From Prevotella sp. 885 (GTDB taxonomy: Bacteria; Bacteroidota; Bacteroidia; Bacteroidales; Bacteroidaceae), in assembly GCF_002265625.1 (NCBI RefSeq), contig NZ_NOVE01000008.1:1-64000 (forward strand): DNA of 64,000 nucleotides. Reading direction: 5' to 3'. The notes beneath the pieces are model-generated. The model was not told where the DNA came from, made no database searches, and worked only from the letters and a program-made list of their open reading frames with translations. Positions within the stretch are counted from its first letter, which is position 1. Every line of letters starts with the position of its first letter. Shown here piece by piece: positions 25,833-35,812 of this stretch. Both the position numbers and the translations under genes were made by a program.

Positions 25833-27056
25833 ATGGATATTACCGAAAGATTTTTAAACTACACACAGTTCGACACACAGTCGAGTGAAGATTCAGAAAC
25901 AGTACCGAGCACTTCCAAGCAGCTCATCTTCGCCAAGTATCTGAAAGAGGAGCTTGAGCGCGAAGGTCTGAGCGATGTGGAGATGGACGAGCAGGGCTAT
26001 ATCTACGCCACGCTGAAAGCCAACGTGAAGAAGGACATCCCGACCATCGGTTTCATCGCGCATTACGACACGTCTCCTGACTGCAGCGGCGCCAACATCA
26101 AGCCACGCATCGTCAAGAACTATGACGGTGGCGACATCGTGCTCTCAGAGGGCATCGTCTCAAGCCCGGCTAAGTTCCCCGAGCTGAAGGCACACGTAGG
26201 TGAGGACATCATCGTAACCGACGGCACCACACTCCTTGGCGCTGACGACAAGGCTGGCGTAGCGGAGATAGTTCAGGCTATGTGCTGGCTGCGCGACCAT
26301 GACGAGGTGAAGCACGGCGACATCCGCGTGGCTTTCAATCCTGACGAGGAGATCGGTATGGGCGCTCACCACTTCGACGTGGAGAAGTTCGGCTGCCAGT
26401 GGGCTTACACTATGGACGGCGGCGACCTCGGCGAGCTGGAGTATGAGAACTTTAATGCTGCAGGAGCCAAGGTGCACTTCAAGGGCGTAAGCGTACATAC
26501 AGGATATGCCAAGGGCAAGATGGTGAACGCATCGCGCCTCGCACTGGAGTTTGCCAACATGATACCGGCTGCAGAGACACCTGAGGAGACCGAAGGCTAT
26601 GAGGGCTTCTATCATCTCCTTGGCATCACGTCATGCTGCGAGAAAGCCACTCTCTCATACATCATCCGCGACCACGACCGTCAGAAGTTTGAGGACCGCA
26701 AGGACTTCATCGAGGACTGCGTGAAGAAGATGAACGAGAAGTGGGGTGAGGGCACGGTAAGCGTGGACCTCAAGGACCAGTATTATAACATGAAGGAGAA
26801 GATTGATCCCAACATGCACGTCATCGACATCGTGTTGAAGGCGATGCAGGAGAACGGTGTGGCTCCGAAGGTGATGCCCATCCGTGGCGGCACGGACGGA
26901 GCACAGCTCTCATTCAAGGGTCTGCCATGCCCGAACATCTTCGCCGGCGGCTGCAACTTCCACGGACCTCACGAGTTTGTCAGCGTGCAGGCAATGGAGA
27001 AAGCCATGCAGGTGGTAATAAAGATATGTGAGATTACGGCTCACTTTAACGACTAA
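25833..27056 (+). CDS. pepT: Peptidase T (tripeptide aminopeptidase)
   Basis: 407 residues, the family's normal length. An M20 zinc aminopeptidase that removes N-terminal residues from tripeptides in the cytoplasm. Metal and catalytic motifs are AHYDTSPD (His77, Asp79), [12 protein letters not shown], and [20 protein letters not shown] with the general-base glutamate pair; [18 protein letters not shown] near the end is the family's signature. A stand-alone gene with its own -7 box and a clean terminator. Confidence 0.93.
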   Translation: MDITERFLNYTQFDTQSSEDSETVPSTSKQLIFAKYLKEELEREGLSDVEMDEQGYIYATLKANVKKDIPTIGFIAHYDTSPDCSGANIKPRIVKNYDGGDIVLSEGIVSSPAKFPELKAHVGEDIIVTDGTTLLGADDKAGVAEIVQAMCWLRDHDEVKHGDIRVAFNPDEEIGMGAHHFDVEKFGCQWAYTMDGGDLGELEYENFNAAGAKVHFKGVSVHTGYAKGKMVNASRLALEFANMIPAAETPEETEGYEGFYHLLGITSCCEKATLSYIIRDHDRQKFEDRKDFIEDCVKKMNEKWGEGTVSVDLKDQYYNMKEKIDPNMHVIDIVLKAMQENGVAPKVMPIRGGTDGAQLSFKGLPCPNIFAGGCNFHGPHEFVSVQAMEKAMQVVIKICEITAHFND

Positions 27057-27076
27057 ATACTTAAAGCATACAAAGA

Positions 27077-27106
27077 AGCGGAGGTCTCCAGCCTCCGCTA
27101 TTTTTA
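27077..27106 (+). terminator. Terminator after pepT
   Basis: AGCGGAGG and CCTCCGCT arms followed by ATTTTTA, 20 bases past the stop codon. Confidence 0.8.
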
Positions 27107-27218
27107 TACCCTTATTTCGTTGTTGCCCATGATTTCAAACAAAAGACTTTTTACATTGCTATTTTCTTGGACGTATACAAGACGTACTTAATGCTGTAAG
27201 TCATTGAATATATGTTGC

Positions 27219-28805
27219 TTAAAGTTGTTGCTCTCCCACGACTTTCCAATCAATAAGCCCTTTGCCTTCGCTATCGAGTTCCACGGCGAGTCCAACGACC
27301 TTGCGTGTGTCTCCCTTGAATGGTTCGGTGTATCCACATGTAGTTATCTGTTGCTCGGCAGCTGCAATTCCGCCATTATTTGATAATTTCAGTTCTATAA
27401 CATAAATGTAACGCGACAGCCATGCCACGAGGTCAATACGACCAGTGGCAAGCATGCGTTCTACTTCTACCCTTATGCCAATGGCATTGAGGATAGTACT
27501 GATGATGAGACGATAGCGTTCCTCCATGTCCATTGATGCCAGTTTCTTGTTGCTGTATGGCACGTCGGCAATGAGAGAGCGGAGTGTTTTCTTGGCATCA
27601 TCAAGCATTCCAGTACCAAGTTGGCGGTAGAGGTTTGCTTGCAGCGATAGTATGTCGCCCTGTTTGCGCATAGTCAGTGCAGGAAGCACCATTTCGTTAA
27701 GAGCTTGTCTGACTTCTTCGTTGGGGATTCCAAGAATATAGCCAAACTCGTCGCTATCCTTTATTGTTATATATCCTGATTGGTAAAGGAAAAGCTCTGG
27801 TCCGCCTCCCGTTACATCTGAGGTTTCGAGAATGCCGCGAAGCACACTACAGTGGTCGAAGTCGTCGAGGTGTAGCTCCATGTCATTGACGAACTTTGGC
27901 AATAGTGATGTTGCGCCTGAAGACGCCCAATAAGATCTGAGTCGCTTATGGTTCAGTGCATTCACGAGGCTGTATGGATTGTAGACATCTATCATGTTCG
28001 TATCGCAAAAATGATATCCGTCGTAATAGTCTTTGAGTTTAGCCAAAGTTTCTTCTATTGTCCATTTATTGAACTCTGCCATTTGCTCAATCTCCGGCAT
28101 GAAATTATCCACCATTTCCTGCTTTGAAATTCCGCATATTGTGGCAAACTGTGGTTCGAAACTAATATTGCTAAGATTGTTGAGCACAGAGAACAACGAA
28201 ATCTGTGTGAATTTTGTTATGCCAGTTATAAAAACAAAACACTCCATCTCGTCGTCAGCTTTAAGAATGGCGAAAACCTCGCGATATACGGCTGTGCATG
28301 CCTCATGCTCTGGAGTATGCCATGAGTGTTGTAGCGGCGAATCGTATTCGTCGATAAGGATAGCTACTTGCTGTCCGGTTTGTTGGTAGGCAGTGAGTAT
28401 TATGCTGTCAAAGCGGTTGGCAAGTGATGAATTTGGTCTTGGAGAGATATTGTATTTTTCTTCATATCTGCTGAATGCCAAATCCAGATAAGAGCGTAAG
28501 GTGGCTTCCGTAGCTCCGCCGCGGCTCATATCAAGACGTATAACGGGACGTTTTATCCAGTCATGCTCCAGTTCCATTATCTTAAGTCCCTCGAACAAGT
28601 GGCGTTGACCCTCAAAGTAAGCCTGCAAAGTATCTACAAGCAAAGACTTGCCGAACCGACGTGGACGGCTCAGATAATTGTATTGTAAGCCATTGTTAGC
28701 CAGTTGCCAAACTATATCGCTTTTATCAACATAGAGATAATTCTCCTTGCGAATTTTTTTGAACGACTGTATGCCTACGGGAAGTCTTCTTGTTAGTGCT
28801 GCCAT
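27219..28805 (-). CDS. AAA-ATPase-like protein with PD-(D/E)xK nuclease domain
   Basis: 528 residues. The N-terminal AAA-ATPase-like domain has Walker A RPRRFGKS (47-54) and Walker B ILIDEYDSPL (149-158). The C-terminal ~90 residues hold GRIDLVAWL and YVIELKL, a D...ExK nuclease-like core. This architecture (PF09820 plus PF08011 by family knowledge) is abundant and variable in Bacteroidales, often in many copies per genome, and its role is not established; a mobile or defence connection has been proposed for similar proteins. It has its own promoter at 28831-28861, divergent from the antiporter gene. Confidence 0.82.
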   Translation of the reverse strand: MAALTRRLPVGIQSFKKIRKENYLYVDKSDIVWQLANNGLQYNYLSRPRRFGKSLLVDTLQAYFEGQRHLFEGLKIMELEHDWIKRPVIRLDMSRGGATEATLRSYLDLAFSRYEEKYNISPRPNSSLANRFDSIILTAYQQTGQQVAILIDEYDSPLQHSWHTPEHEACTAVYREVFAILKADDEMECFVFITGITKFTQISLFSVLNNLSNISFEPQFATICGISKQEMVDNFMPEIEQMAEFNKWTIEETLAKLKDYYDGYHFCDTNMIDVYNPYSLVNALNHKRLRSYWASSGATSLLPKFVNDMELHLDDFDHCSVLRGILETSDVTGGGPELFLYQSGYITIKDSDEFGYILGIPNEEVRQALNEMVLPALTMRKQGDILSLQANLYRQLGTGMLDDAKKTLRSLIADVPYSNKKLASMDMEERYRLIISTILNAIGIRVEVERMLATGRIDLVAWLSRYIYVIELKLSNNGGIAAAEQQITTCGYTEPFKGDTRKVVGLAVELDSEGKGLIDWKVVGEQQL

Positions 28806-28830
28806 AATGTTTGCTCTTTAGTTTCTTATG

Positions 28831-28861
28831 CAAATCTAACAATAATATTCGATATATTCAA
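28831..28861 (-). promoter_or_regulatory. Promoter of the AAA-ATPase gene
   Basis: On the minus strand TAGATTTG (28831-28838) and TTG (28859-28861) are 20 bases apart. Confidence 0.65.
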
Positions 28862-28872
28862 ACAAAAATCGT

Positions 28873-28880
28873 TATCTTTG
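28873..28880 (+). promoter_or_regulatory. -7 box upstream of the antiporter gene
   Basis: TATCTTTG followed by CA, about 68 bases before the GTG start; divergent from the promoter at 28831-28861. Confidence 0.5.
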
Positions 28881-28947
28881 CATTAATCGTATTCGGATAG
28901 TTCTTGCGATTAAACATTTATCATTATTAATTAAACATTTAACAAGC

Positions 28948-31218
28948 GTGTCAGAAGTTCCTACTCTAATAAACGACCTTGCCCTGATACTTATAGTGGC
29001 GGGCGCGGTCACACTCTTATTCAAGAAACTGAAGCAACCGCTCGTGTTGGGCTATATCATGGCTGGCTTTATTGTCAGTCCGCACATGCCCTACACGATG
29101 TCTGTTGTGGACAATTCGGACATCAAGACTTGGGCGGACATCGGTGTGATGTTCCTGCTGTTCTCGCTCGGACTCGACTTCTCGTTCAAGAAGATTATAA
29201 AGATGGGTATTGCGCCTGTCATCACCACACTGACGATAATCTTCTCCATGATGACCCTCGGCATCGTGGTCGGTCACGCATTCTCATGGAACCGAATGGA
29301 CTGCATCTTCCTTGGAGGTATGCTTGCGATGAGCTCCACTACCATCATCTACAAGGCGTTCACCGACATGGGACTGCGACAACAGAAGTTCGCCCAGCCC
29401 GTGATGAGCGTGCTCATTCTGGAGGACGTCCTTGCCATCGTCATGATGGTGATGCTGTCGGCGTTGGCTTCAGGTTCTAACCCTGACGGCGGCGAGATGA
29501 TTGGCGCCGTGATGAAGATAGGCTTCTTCCTTGTCCTTTGGTTTGTGGTGGGCATCTTCGCTGTGCCTCTGTTTCTCCGTCTTATGCGTAAACTCATCAA
29601 CAACGAGACGCTGCTTATCGTGTCGCTTGGACTCTGCTGCCTTATGGCTGTCGTGTCAACGAAGGTGGGTTTCAGCTCGGCTTTCGGAGCATTCGTCATG
29701 GGTAGCATCCTCGCCGAGACCATTGAGGCAGGCAAGATAGAGAAGCTTGTGGCTCCAGTGAAGGATCTCTTCGGAGCTGTGTTCTTCGTGTCGGTGGGCA
29801 TGCTTGTCGATCCGAAGATCATTGTCAGCTATGCCTTGCCGATAGCCATGCTCGTGCTGACCATCCTTGTGGGTCAGGCAGTCTTCGGCACCTTCGGTTT
29901 CCTCATTGGAGGACAGTCGCTCAAGTCTGCTATGCGAAGCGGTTTCTCAATGGCACAGATAGGTGAGTTCTCGTTCATTATCGCCTCATTGGGCTTGTCG
30001 CTGAAGGTTACGGGCGAATTTCTCTATCCAGTCGTGGTAGCTGTTTCGGTCATCACCACATTCCTAACGCCCTACATGATACGCTTCTCCGTACCTTGCT
30101 ACGGCTTTCTGGAGCGTCGTCTGCCCAAGACGTGGATACGTGCCCTCAATAACGTGACGCTGTCACATCCCTCTTCTGCTCCAAAGAGCAACTGGCACAG
30201 CCTGATCTCGCAGATGGCACGCATCACCATCGTCTACTCCATCCTCTCCGTGGCTGCCATCGCCGTTATGTTCACCTTCTTCCTGCCATTCATCCGCAGC
30301 ATCATGCCCGGCATGCACTGGTGGGCTAACGGCATCTGCGGACTGGTGACGGTGTCCATAATAGCCCCGTTCCTCAGAGCCATCGTGATGAAGAAGAACC
30401 ATTCGGAGGAGTTTCGTGCATTGTGGAACGAGAGCCGCTCCAACCGTCTGCCGCTCCTCGTTACCATATTGGTGAGAGTGATAATAGCCTCCGCTTTCAT
30501 ATTCTATATATGTAATTATCTTACCCGCTTCACCAATGCCCTGATGCTAACCATAGCCGTGGTTATTGTCCTGTTCATGATACTCTCGCGCCGCCTGAAG
30601 AAGCGCAGCATCCTTATGGAGCGTCTCTTCGTGCAGAACCTACGTTCGCGCGACATAGAGCAGCAGGTGCTCGGATTGAAGAAACCGCTTTATGAGGGTC
30701 ATCTTCTTGATCGTGATATCCACATCTCCGACATTGACATCCCGGAGAACTCGAAGTGGGCAGGTATGTATCTTTCCGACCTGCGTCTGAGCAACCGCTT
30801 CGGCGTGCATGTCAGCAGCATCCTGCGTGGTCATCAGCGCATAAACATTCCGGGAGGCGACAGCATCGTATTCCCAGGAGACAGACTTCAGGTAATTGGT
30901 AGCGACTCGCAGCTGTCAGCAATGCAGGCTGCTGTCGACTCAGACATCGTGCCCGATGACCCAGACATAGAGAAACGTGAGATGAAGCTGTCGCAGATAG
31001 TCATTGACCGTAATTCTCCATTCGTAGGCAAGACATTGCCTGAAAGCGGCATCCGCGACCGCTTCAACTGTATGGTGGTGGGACGAGAGGAAGGAAAAGA
31101 GAACCTCTCTATGGTGAACATCACATACCGTTTTCGTCTTGGCGACATAGTATGGATAGTGGGCGAGGAGAGTGCGCTGCAAGGACTGAAAGATGCCAAT
31201 AATGGAGCTGCACAATAA
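28948..31218 (+). CDS. Monovalent cation:proton antiporter (CPA2/KefB type) with TrkA-C domains
   Basis: 756 residues, GTG start. Residues 1-390 form a CPA2 exchanger bundle of about 12-13 membrane helices, including GLDFSFKK and the FGAFVMGSILAET stretch. A second hydrophobic block (about 420-560) follows, then two cytosolic TrkA-C-like domains (about 580-655 and 665-750), suggesting nucleotide or ligand gating. It should exchange K+ or Na+ for protons across the inner membrane for pH or ion homeostasis. The extra membrane segment before the TrkA-C domains is common in Bacteroidetes homologues. A terminator follows at once. Confidence 0.87.
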   Translation: MSEVPTLINDLALILIVAGAVTLLFKKLKQPLVLGYIMAGFIVSPHMPYTMSVVDNSDIKTWADIGVMFLLFSLGLDFSFKKIIKMGIAPVITTLTIIFSMMTLGIVVGHAFSWNRMDCIFLGGMLAMSSTTIIYKAFTDMGLRQQKFAQPVMSVLILEDVLAIVMMVMLSALASGSNPDGGEMIGAVMKIGFFLVLWFVVGIFAVPLFLRLMRKLINNETLLIVSLGLCCLMAVVSTKVGFSSAFGAFVMGSILAETIEAGKIEKLVAPVKDLFGAVFFVSVGMLVDPKIIVSYALPIAMLVLTILVGQAVFGTFGFLIGGQSLKSAMRSGFSMAQIGEFSFIIASLGLSLKVTGEFLYPVVVAVSVITTFLTPYMIRFSVPCYGFLERRLPKTWIRALNNVTLSHPSSAPKSNWHSLISQMARITIVYSILSVAAIAVMFTFFLPFIRSIMPGMHWWANGICGLVTVSIIAPFLRAIVMKKNHSEEFRALWNESRSNRLPLLVTILVRVIIASAFIFYICNYLTRFTNALMLTIAVVIVLFMILSRRLKKRSILMERLFVQNLRSRDIEQQVLGLKKPLYEGHLLDRDIHISDIDIPENSKWAGMYLSDLRLSNRFGVHVSSILRGHQRINIPGGDSIVFPGDRLQVIGSDSQLSAMQAAVDSDIVPDDPDIEKREMKLSQIVIDRNSPFVGKTLPESGIRDRFNCMVVGREEGKENLSMVNITYRFRLGDIVWIVGEESALQGLKDANNGAAQ

Positions 31219-31224
31219 GTAGTG

Positions 31225-31280
31225 ACACGTAAGAGAATGATTGCTTTTTAAAAAAGTTGTCTTTCTCTTACGTGTTTTTT
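31225..31280 (+). terminator. Terminator of the antiporter gene
   Basis: ACACGTAAGAGAA and its complement TTCTCTTACGTGT flank an A/T-rich loop and lead into T7. The right part overlaps the promoter of the next gene. Confidence 0.85.
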
Positions 31281-31288
31281 TATATTTG
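31257..31288 (+). promoter_or_regulatory. Promoter of the GH85 gene
   Basis: TTG at 31257-31259 and TATATTTG at 31281-31288, 21 bases apart. The -33 element sits in the terminator loop of the upstream gene. Confidence 0.65.
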
Positions 31289-31347
31289 ATTGTTATACCT
31301 ATATACTCTCTAAAACTAAAATACTATTACTAACATTTATAAACTCA

Positions 31348-34300
31348 ATGAGAAACAGCAAATTTATTTTGACGGCACTGGCTGCCATGTTTATGCAGGG
31401 CACATACGCACAGCAGCCGTACGGTGGATGCTGGCATCCGGAAGACATCAAGAACTGGTCGCCGGAGACCGATCCTGACGCTAAGTTCAACCGCTCACGT
31501 GTGCCTCTTGCTACCCGCTTCCAGGAGCCTACGCTCATGAAAGCTAACAAGAACCAATATTACGAAGGACAGATCTGTAACGCTACAATCCTCTTCCCGA
31601 CCTGCTCTATGAGCCCGTCGCAGGGTGCTTACAACTTCCTTGGCTATCAGCCCACCTATTGGCAGTATATGGACAAGCTCGTTTACTGGGCAGGTTCGGC
31701 TTCCGAGGGTATCATCATCCCGCCACCGGCAGGATCGACAGACGCTGCTCACCAGAGCGGTGTGAAGTCGTTGGGACAGATTTTCTTCCCGCCGGCAGCG
31801 TTCGGTGGAACACAGACATGGGTTCGTCAGATGCTCACAAAAGAGAATGGCGTGTATATCTATGCTCAGAAGCTCTATGAGATTGCCAAATACATGGGCT
31901 TCGACGGATGGTTTATCAATGAGGAAATCGGTGGCGGTAGCACAACAGAATGGGTGGACTTCATTAAGGAATTCAACTATCTTGCAGACAAGAACGGTGA
32001 TACTCAGATGGAAATCCAGTGGTATAACGCCTCTGGCCTACCTGACACTTCCATCCTCAAGTCGCACAAGAACACCTCACAGTTCCTCGAGTATGGTTCG
32101 GCTGGTGACTATCGTTCTTACGCATCAAGCTTGGGATGTACAGAAGCCGAGACATTCTCAAAGATTTATGCTGGTGTGCAGGTGGTGAACTCCGGACACA
32201 CAGGTTTCCAGTATCACCTCAATGCTGCCATGCCTACAGACGGACACGTAGGTTCGCTTGACCTCTTCTGCCCTGAGGAGCGTATCTGGAAGGACAACGT
32301 GAAGAATCTGCTCGGAAAGGAAGACACTGGCGCAAAGGCTTATGCTGCCATTCAGAAGACATTCCAGAACGAATCACAGATGTGGGTGAACAACGACGGC
32401 GACCCGTCGAAAATCGGCGACAGATGGCCGGGTATCTCAGGACGCGTTCTCGAGCGTTCGGTTGTAAACAAGATGCCGTTCACGACATCATTCTGCGTAG
32501 GCGTGGGTAAGCACCGCTTCGTGGAAGGTGTAAAGCAGGGCACACAGGACTGGTATCACTCAGGTGTGCAGAGCATCATGCCTACATGGCGTTGGTGGAT
32601 AGAGAACCGTGGCTCACTGAATGTAGACATTGACTGGGATGACGCTTACAACTTCGGTTCGAGCATCAAGGTGAGCGGACAGCTCTCAGCCGGCGACCAC
32701 CTCATGCGTCTCTACAAGACCATGATAAAGGTGACTGACGGCGGCAAGTTGCGCCTCGTCTATAAGACCAGCACAAGCGGAAGCGTAGAGGTGAAGCTCT
32801 CTACCACCAGCTCAACCACACCTGACGTTACGCTCTCTGCTCCTGCCGTATCGGAGAAGAACGGATGGACTGTAGCTGAATACGACCTTTCTTCGGTTAA
32901 CGGCAAGACCATATATATGGTGGCGCTCAACTTGAAGTCGGCTTCTGCCGTATCTAACTATACATTGTCTCTCGGTCAGCTTGACGTGCTGCCCGCAGGT
33001 TATGCTCCTGCGTCTGTAGAGGTGAAGAACCTCGCAACGAAGAGCGTGCTCGGCGAGGCTAAGGGCGATGCCCGTATCACATGGGACTTCGACTATACAG
33101 CCGACTTCGACCACTTCGACATCTACAAGCAGACAGCCGGCGGCACACGCACAATGGTTGGTCAGACACGTGACGAGGCATTCTACGTGCCGACATTCGA
33201 GCGTGAAGGCACAGACGCTGCTATCGACTTCGTGGTTGTTCCCGTAATGAAGGATATGCGTCAGCAGGAGGGCAAGACATTGAAGATGGACTATCCGAAG
33301 GCCACTGCTCCCGTTGTTACCTTTGTTGTTGGCAAGAGCTATCTCAAGGTTGGTGAGGCAACAACACTGACCGCAAGAGCAACCGGTTCGCCCACTGCAT
33401 ATAAGTGGACTCTTCCTGAGGGACTGCAGCTTACTGACGGTTCGCTCACAGACAAGACCATCACCGTTAAGGCTGTGAAGGCTGGCAAGCAGCAGGTCAG
33501 CATCGACGTAACCAACGTAATCGGTACTTCTACAACGAAGAGCGAGGTTGTGGACGTAATGTCAGACTCTGAGTATGATGAGGTGTTCAATGTAGTGAAA
33601 GGCAAGAAGGTCGTTGGCTATAGCGGCTCTACCAACTCTACTGAGGTGCCTGATAAGATTATCGACGGTGTAACCAATCCTTATTCTACCAGCCAGAAGT
33701 GGTGTAACGTAAGTGCAGACAACTGGGCTGTCTTCGATTGCCTCGGTTCGTACCGCATCTACGGTTTCCGCATCTATGACGGCAACTCAGGTCCTGAGAG
33801 CGGCGTTGACCAGATTGACTCATACAAGATTATGCTTTCTGAGGACGGTCAGAACTGGACAACAGTAGTTGACGAGGAGAACCGTACTGAAGAGTCAATC
33901 AAGACTGACTATATCGCACCGTTCAAGGCTCGCTACGTGAAGCTTGTCCCGCACGTTAACGGTACGCTCCGTATCTGGGAGTTTGAGGTTTACGGTAAGG
34001 AAGAGAACAATATGTCGATGTCTGTGGAGCCTTCTGCACTGAAGATGGAGGCTGGCGAGACAAAGACTATTAAGGTGAAGTATGACCTTGGTGGCGATAC
34101 ACGTTCGTCACAGTTTAAGTGTACTGCCAAGGCTGACGGCAACGTCACCATCGGCAATATCACAGAGGATGCCGCTTCGTCTACATTCACAGTTCCTGTA
34201 ACAGCACAGCGCATGATCGGCACAGCCAATGTCACATTGCGTGTCGACAACGGTGGCAACTATAAGGAGAGCACTGTGGAAGTGATGGTCGACTCGAAGA

Positions 34301-35574
34301 CACAGCCCAACATCCTGAAGGGTGCAAAGGCTGAGGTTCGTCATTACAAGAGCGACTATTCATACGAGGCAGAATACGACAAGTATGAGGTGGACGGACT
34401 GACCGATGGGGACAAGACCGCTGAGGCTCTTGAGATGATTGAAGCACCTTCAACTCACAAGAATGACCTCTGGACCATCTTCACAGCACCGGAAGGCAAG
34501 ACATGGAACCTTTCAAAGGTGGTGGTTAACCTGCCTAACAACAACCGTGGCACCAACGATAACGACGTTGACGGAAATGTAACTAAGGACATCAGTATCG
34601 CTGTTGGTAATGATCTCGCCAATATGCAGATTGTGAAGACATTCGAGAACATTCAGGATATCTCTGAGGTTTCGTACATCTTCCCGAAGTATGCCGCAAC
34701 AAAATATCTCGCTGTTGTCAGCAACCTCAATGTTTACTTCTATCCATCACTTGCTGAGGTGGAGGCTTACGAGCAGTTTGAGGATGCCATTCCGGTGAAC
34801 GGTCCGCTGCAGCTGGATGGATGGAACGCTGACGTAGTGGCTGAGAAGAAGCCGGCTGCTTCAAGCACAACCATGGCTCTCGATGACCAGGGATGGGTGC
34901 TCTACACCACAGACATCCAGAAGACTGGTGCTTTCTGCGACGCTCAGGGCAACATCACAACAAAGAGCGGCATTTCTTATAGCGTGGCAACACTCGCTGG
35001 CAAGAATGCCCTTGTGATGAAGACCGTCAACAACGAGGAGGTTCTCTCACTCACTACACCTGAGAACATTGAGGAGGTTTACTTCCTTGCTATCTCAGCA
35101 AACGGTTCTTCTAAGTTTGATGTTTGCGCTGTTTACGACGACATGAGTAGAAGCGCTACGTCTACATTCTCGCCGGCTGACTGGTTCGGTTCTTACGCGA
35201 GTGGTAATGAGGCACAGTACGGTTTGAGCCGTATCATCAGATCAGCTGCGGACACTTATTCTGCAGACGATATCGACAACCGTTACAACTTCCGCACATA
35301 CGAGTATACAATGTCGCTTGACCGCAGCAAGAAGACTAAGGCATTTGTCTTCACTTCAAGAAACAGAGGTGCTTATCCCACCATCCTTGCCGTAAGCAAG
35401 AAGGGATATAAGGAGCACGCTTCAGGCATTGAGAACCTCACAACTGGCAACGGTGCGCTGACCGTAGTGGGTATCTATTCACTCGACGGCGTTAAGCTCA
35501 ACTCGCTCCGCAAGGGCATCAACATCATCAAGATGTCTGACGGCTCTGTTAAGAAGGTGCTTGTTAGAAAGTAA
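31348..35574 (+). CDS. Secreted endo-beta-N-acetylglucosaminidase, GH85, with T9SS-type tail
   Basis: 1408 residues. Signal peptide 1-21 (ends GTYA/QQ). The catalytic GH85 domain (about 30-430) has GFDGWFINEEIGG, where Asn191 and Glu193 match the N-x-E catalytic pair of Endo-D/Endo-A. The enzyme cuts between the two GlcNAc residues of N-glycan cores. Downstream are beta-sandwich modules: a jelly-roll (~430-550), an Ig/PKD-like module (~660-745), an F5/8 type C-like module (~750-885), a bacterial Ig-like module (~890-985) and a second discoidin-like one (~990-1145). The last ~40 residues (GIYSLDGVKLNSLRKG and a basic end) resemble the tails that send Prevotella proteins through T9SS. It stands alone, outside any SusCD-type locus in the window. 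It probably releases host or dietary N-glycans at the cell surface. Confidence 0.88.
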   Translation: MRNSKFILTALAAMFMQGTYAQQPYGGCWHPEDIKNWSPETDPDAKFNRSRVPLATRFQEPTLMKANKNQYYEGQICNATILFPTCSMSPSQGAYNFLGYQPTYWQYMDKLVYWAGSASEGIIIPPPAGSTDAAHQSGVKSLGQIFFPPAAFGGTQTWVRQMLTKENGVYIYAQKLYEIAKYMGFDGWFINEEIGGGSTTEWVDFIKEFNYLADKNGDTQMEIQWYNASGLPDTSILKSHKNTSQFLEYGSAGDYRSYASSLGCTEAETFSKIYAGVQVVNSGHTGFQYHLNAAMPTDGHVGSLDLFCPEERIWKDNVKNLLGKEDTGAKAYAAIQKTFQNESQMWVNNDGDPSKIGDRWPGISGRVLERSVVNKMPFTTSFCVGVGKHRFVEGVKQGTQDWYHSGVQSIMPTWRWWIENRGSLNVDIDWDDAYNFGSSIKVSGQLSAGDHLMRLYKTMIKVTDGGKLRLVYKTSTSGSVEVKLSTTSSTTPDVTLSAPAVSEKNGWTVAEYDLSSVNGKTIYMVALNLKSASAVSNYTLSLGQLDVLPAGYAPASVEVKNLATKSVLGEAKGDARITWDFDYTADFDHFDIYKQTAGGTRTMVGQTRDEAFYVPTFEREGTDAAIDFVVVPVMKDMRQQEGKTLKMDYPKATAPVVTFVVGKSYLKVGEATTLTARATGSPTAYKWTLPEGLQLTDGSLTDKTITVKAVKAGKQQVSIDVTNVIGTSTTKSEVVDVMSDSEYDEVFNVVKGKKVVGYSGSTNSTEVPDKIIDGVTNPYSTSQKWCNVSADNWAVFDCLGSYRIYGFRIYDGNSGPESGVDQIDSYKIMLSEDGQNWTTVVDEENRTEESIKTDYIAPFKARYVKLVPHVNGTLRIWEFEVYGKEENNMSMSVEPSALKMEAGETKTIKVKYDLGGDTRSSQFKCTAKADGNVTIGNITEDAASSTFTVPVTAQRMIGTANVTLRVDNGGNYKESTVEVMVDSKTQPNILKGAKAEVRHYKSDYSYEAEYDKYEVDGLTDGDKTAEALEMIEAPSTHKNDLWTIFTAPEGKTWNLSKVVVNLPNNNRGTNDNDVDGNVTKDISIAVGNDLANMQIVKTFENIQDISEVSYIFPKYAATKYLAVVSNLNVYFYPSLAEVEAYEQFEDAIPVNGPLQLDGWNADVVAEKKPAASSTTMALDDQGWVLYTTDIQKTGAFCDAQGNITTKSGISYSVATLAGKNALVMKTVNNEEVLSLTTPENIEEVYFLAISANGSSKFDVCAVYDDMSRSATSTFSPADWFGSYASGNEAQYGLSRIIRSAADTYSADDIDNRYNFRTYEYTMSLDRSKKTKAFVFTSRNRGAYPTILAVSKKGYKEHASGIENLTTGNGALTVVGIYSLDGVKLNSLRKGINIIKMSDGSVKKVLVRK

Positions 35575-35621
35575 GCAATAAGCCTTAGGTTTATAAAGTT
35601 CGACATTGTTCGGACCAGATA

Positions 35622-35680
35622 AGACCACCCGAATGACCTGTGTATGTTACAATATATAGGTTATTCGGGTGGTCTTTTTT
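35622..35680 (+). terminator. Terminator after the GH85 gene
   Basis: AGACCACCCGAATGACCT and AGGTTATTCGGGTGGTCT form a long near-perfect stem ending in TTTTTT. Confidence 0.9.
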
Positions 35681-35718
35681 ATGTTTAAAACAATACAGAT
35701 GTTTTTTTTGTTGTTTTC

Positions 35719-35749
35719 TTGTTTAAATATGGCTTTTTTGCTATATTTG
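35719..35749 (+). promoter_or_regulatory. Promoter of the hut operon
   Basis: TTG at 35719-35721 and TATATTTG at 35742-35749, 20 bases apart, place the transcription start about 60 bases before ATG 35813. This rules out the longer in-frame start near 35669. Confidence 0.75.
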
Positions 35750-35812
35750 CAGCGTATCTTAATGATACTTTGGATTTTAAACTTATTTACTACTAACTTT
35801 ATATCTTACACT

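Noticed and set aside
27219..28805. Transposase or recombinase identity for the AAA protein
   Set aside because: The protein has Walker motifs and a D...ExK nuclease core, but no recombinase motif and no flanking inverted repeats.
35669..35812. 48-codon N-terminal extension of FtcD
   Set aside because: It starts before the promoter at 35719-35749 and is very hydrophobic, unlike any FtcD; MAKTKQIVECVPNF at 35813 is the family start.
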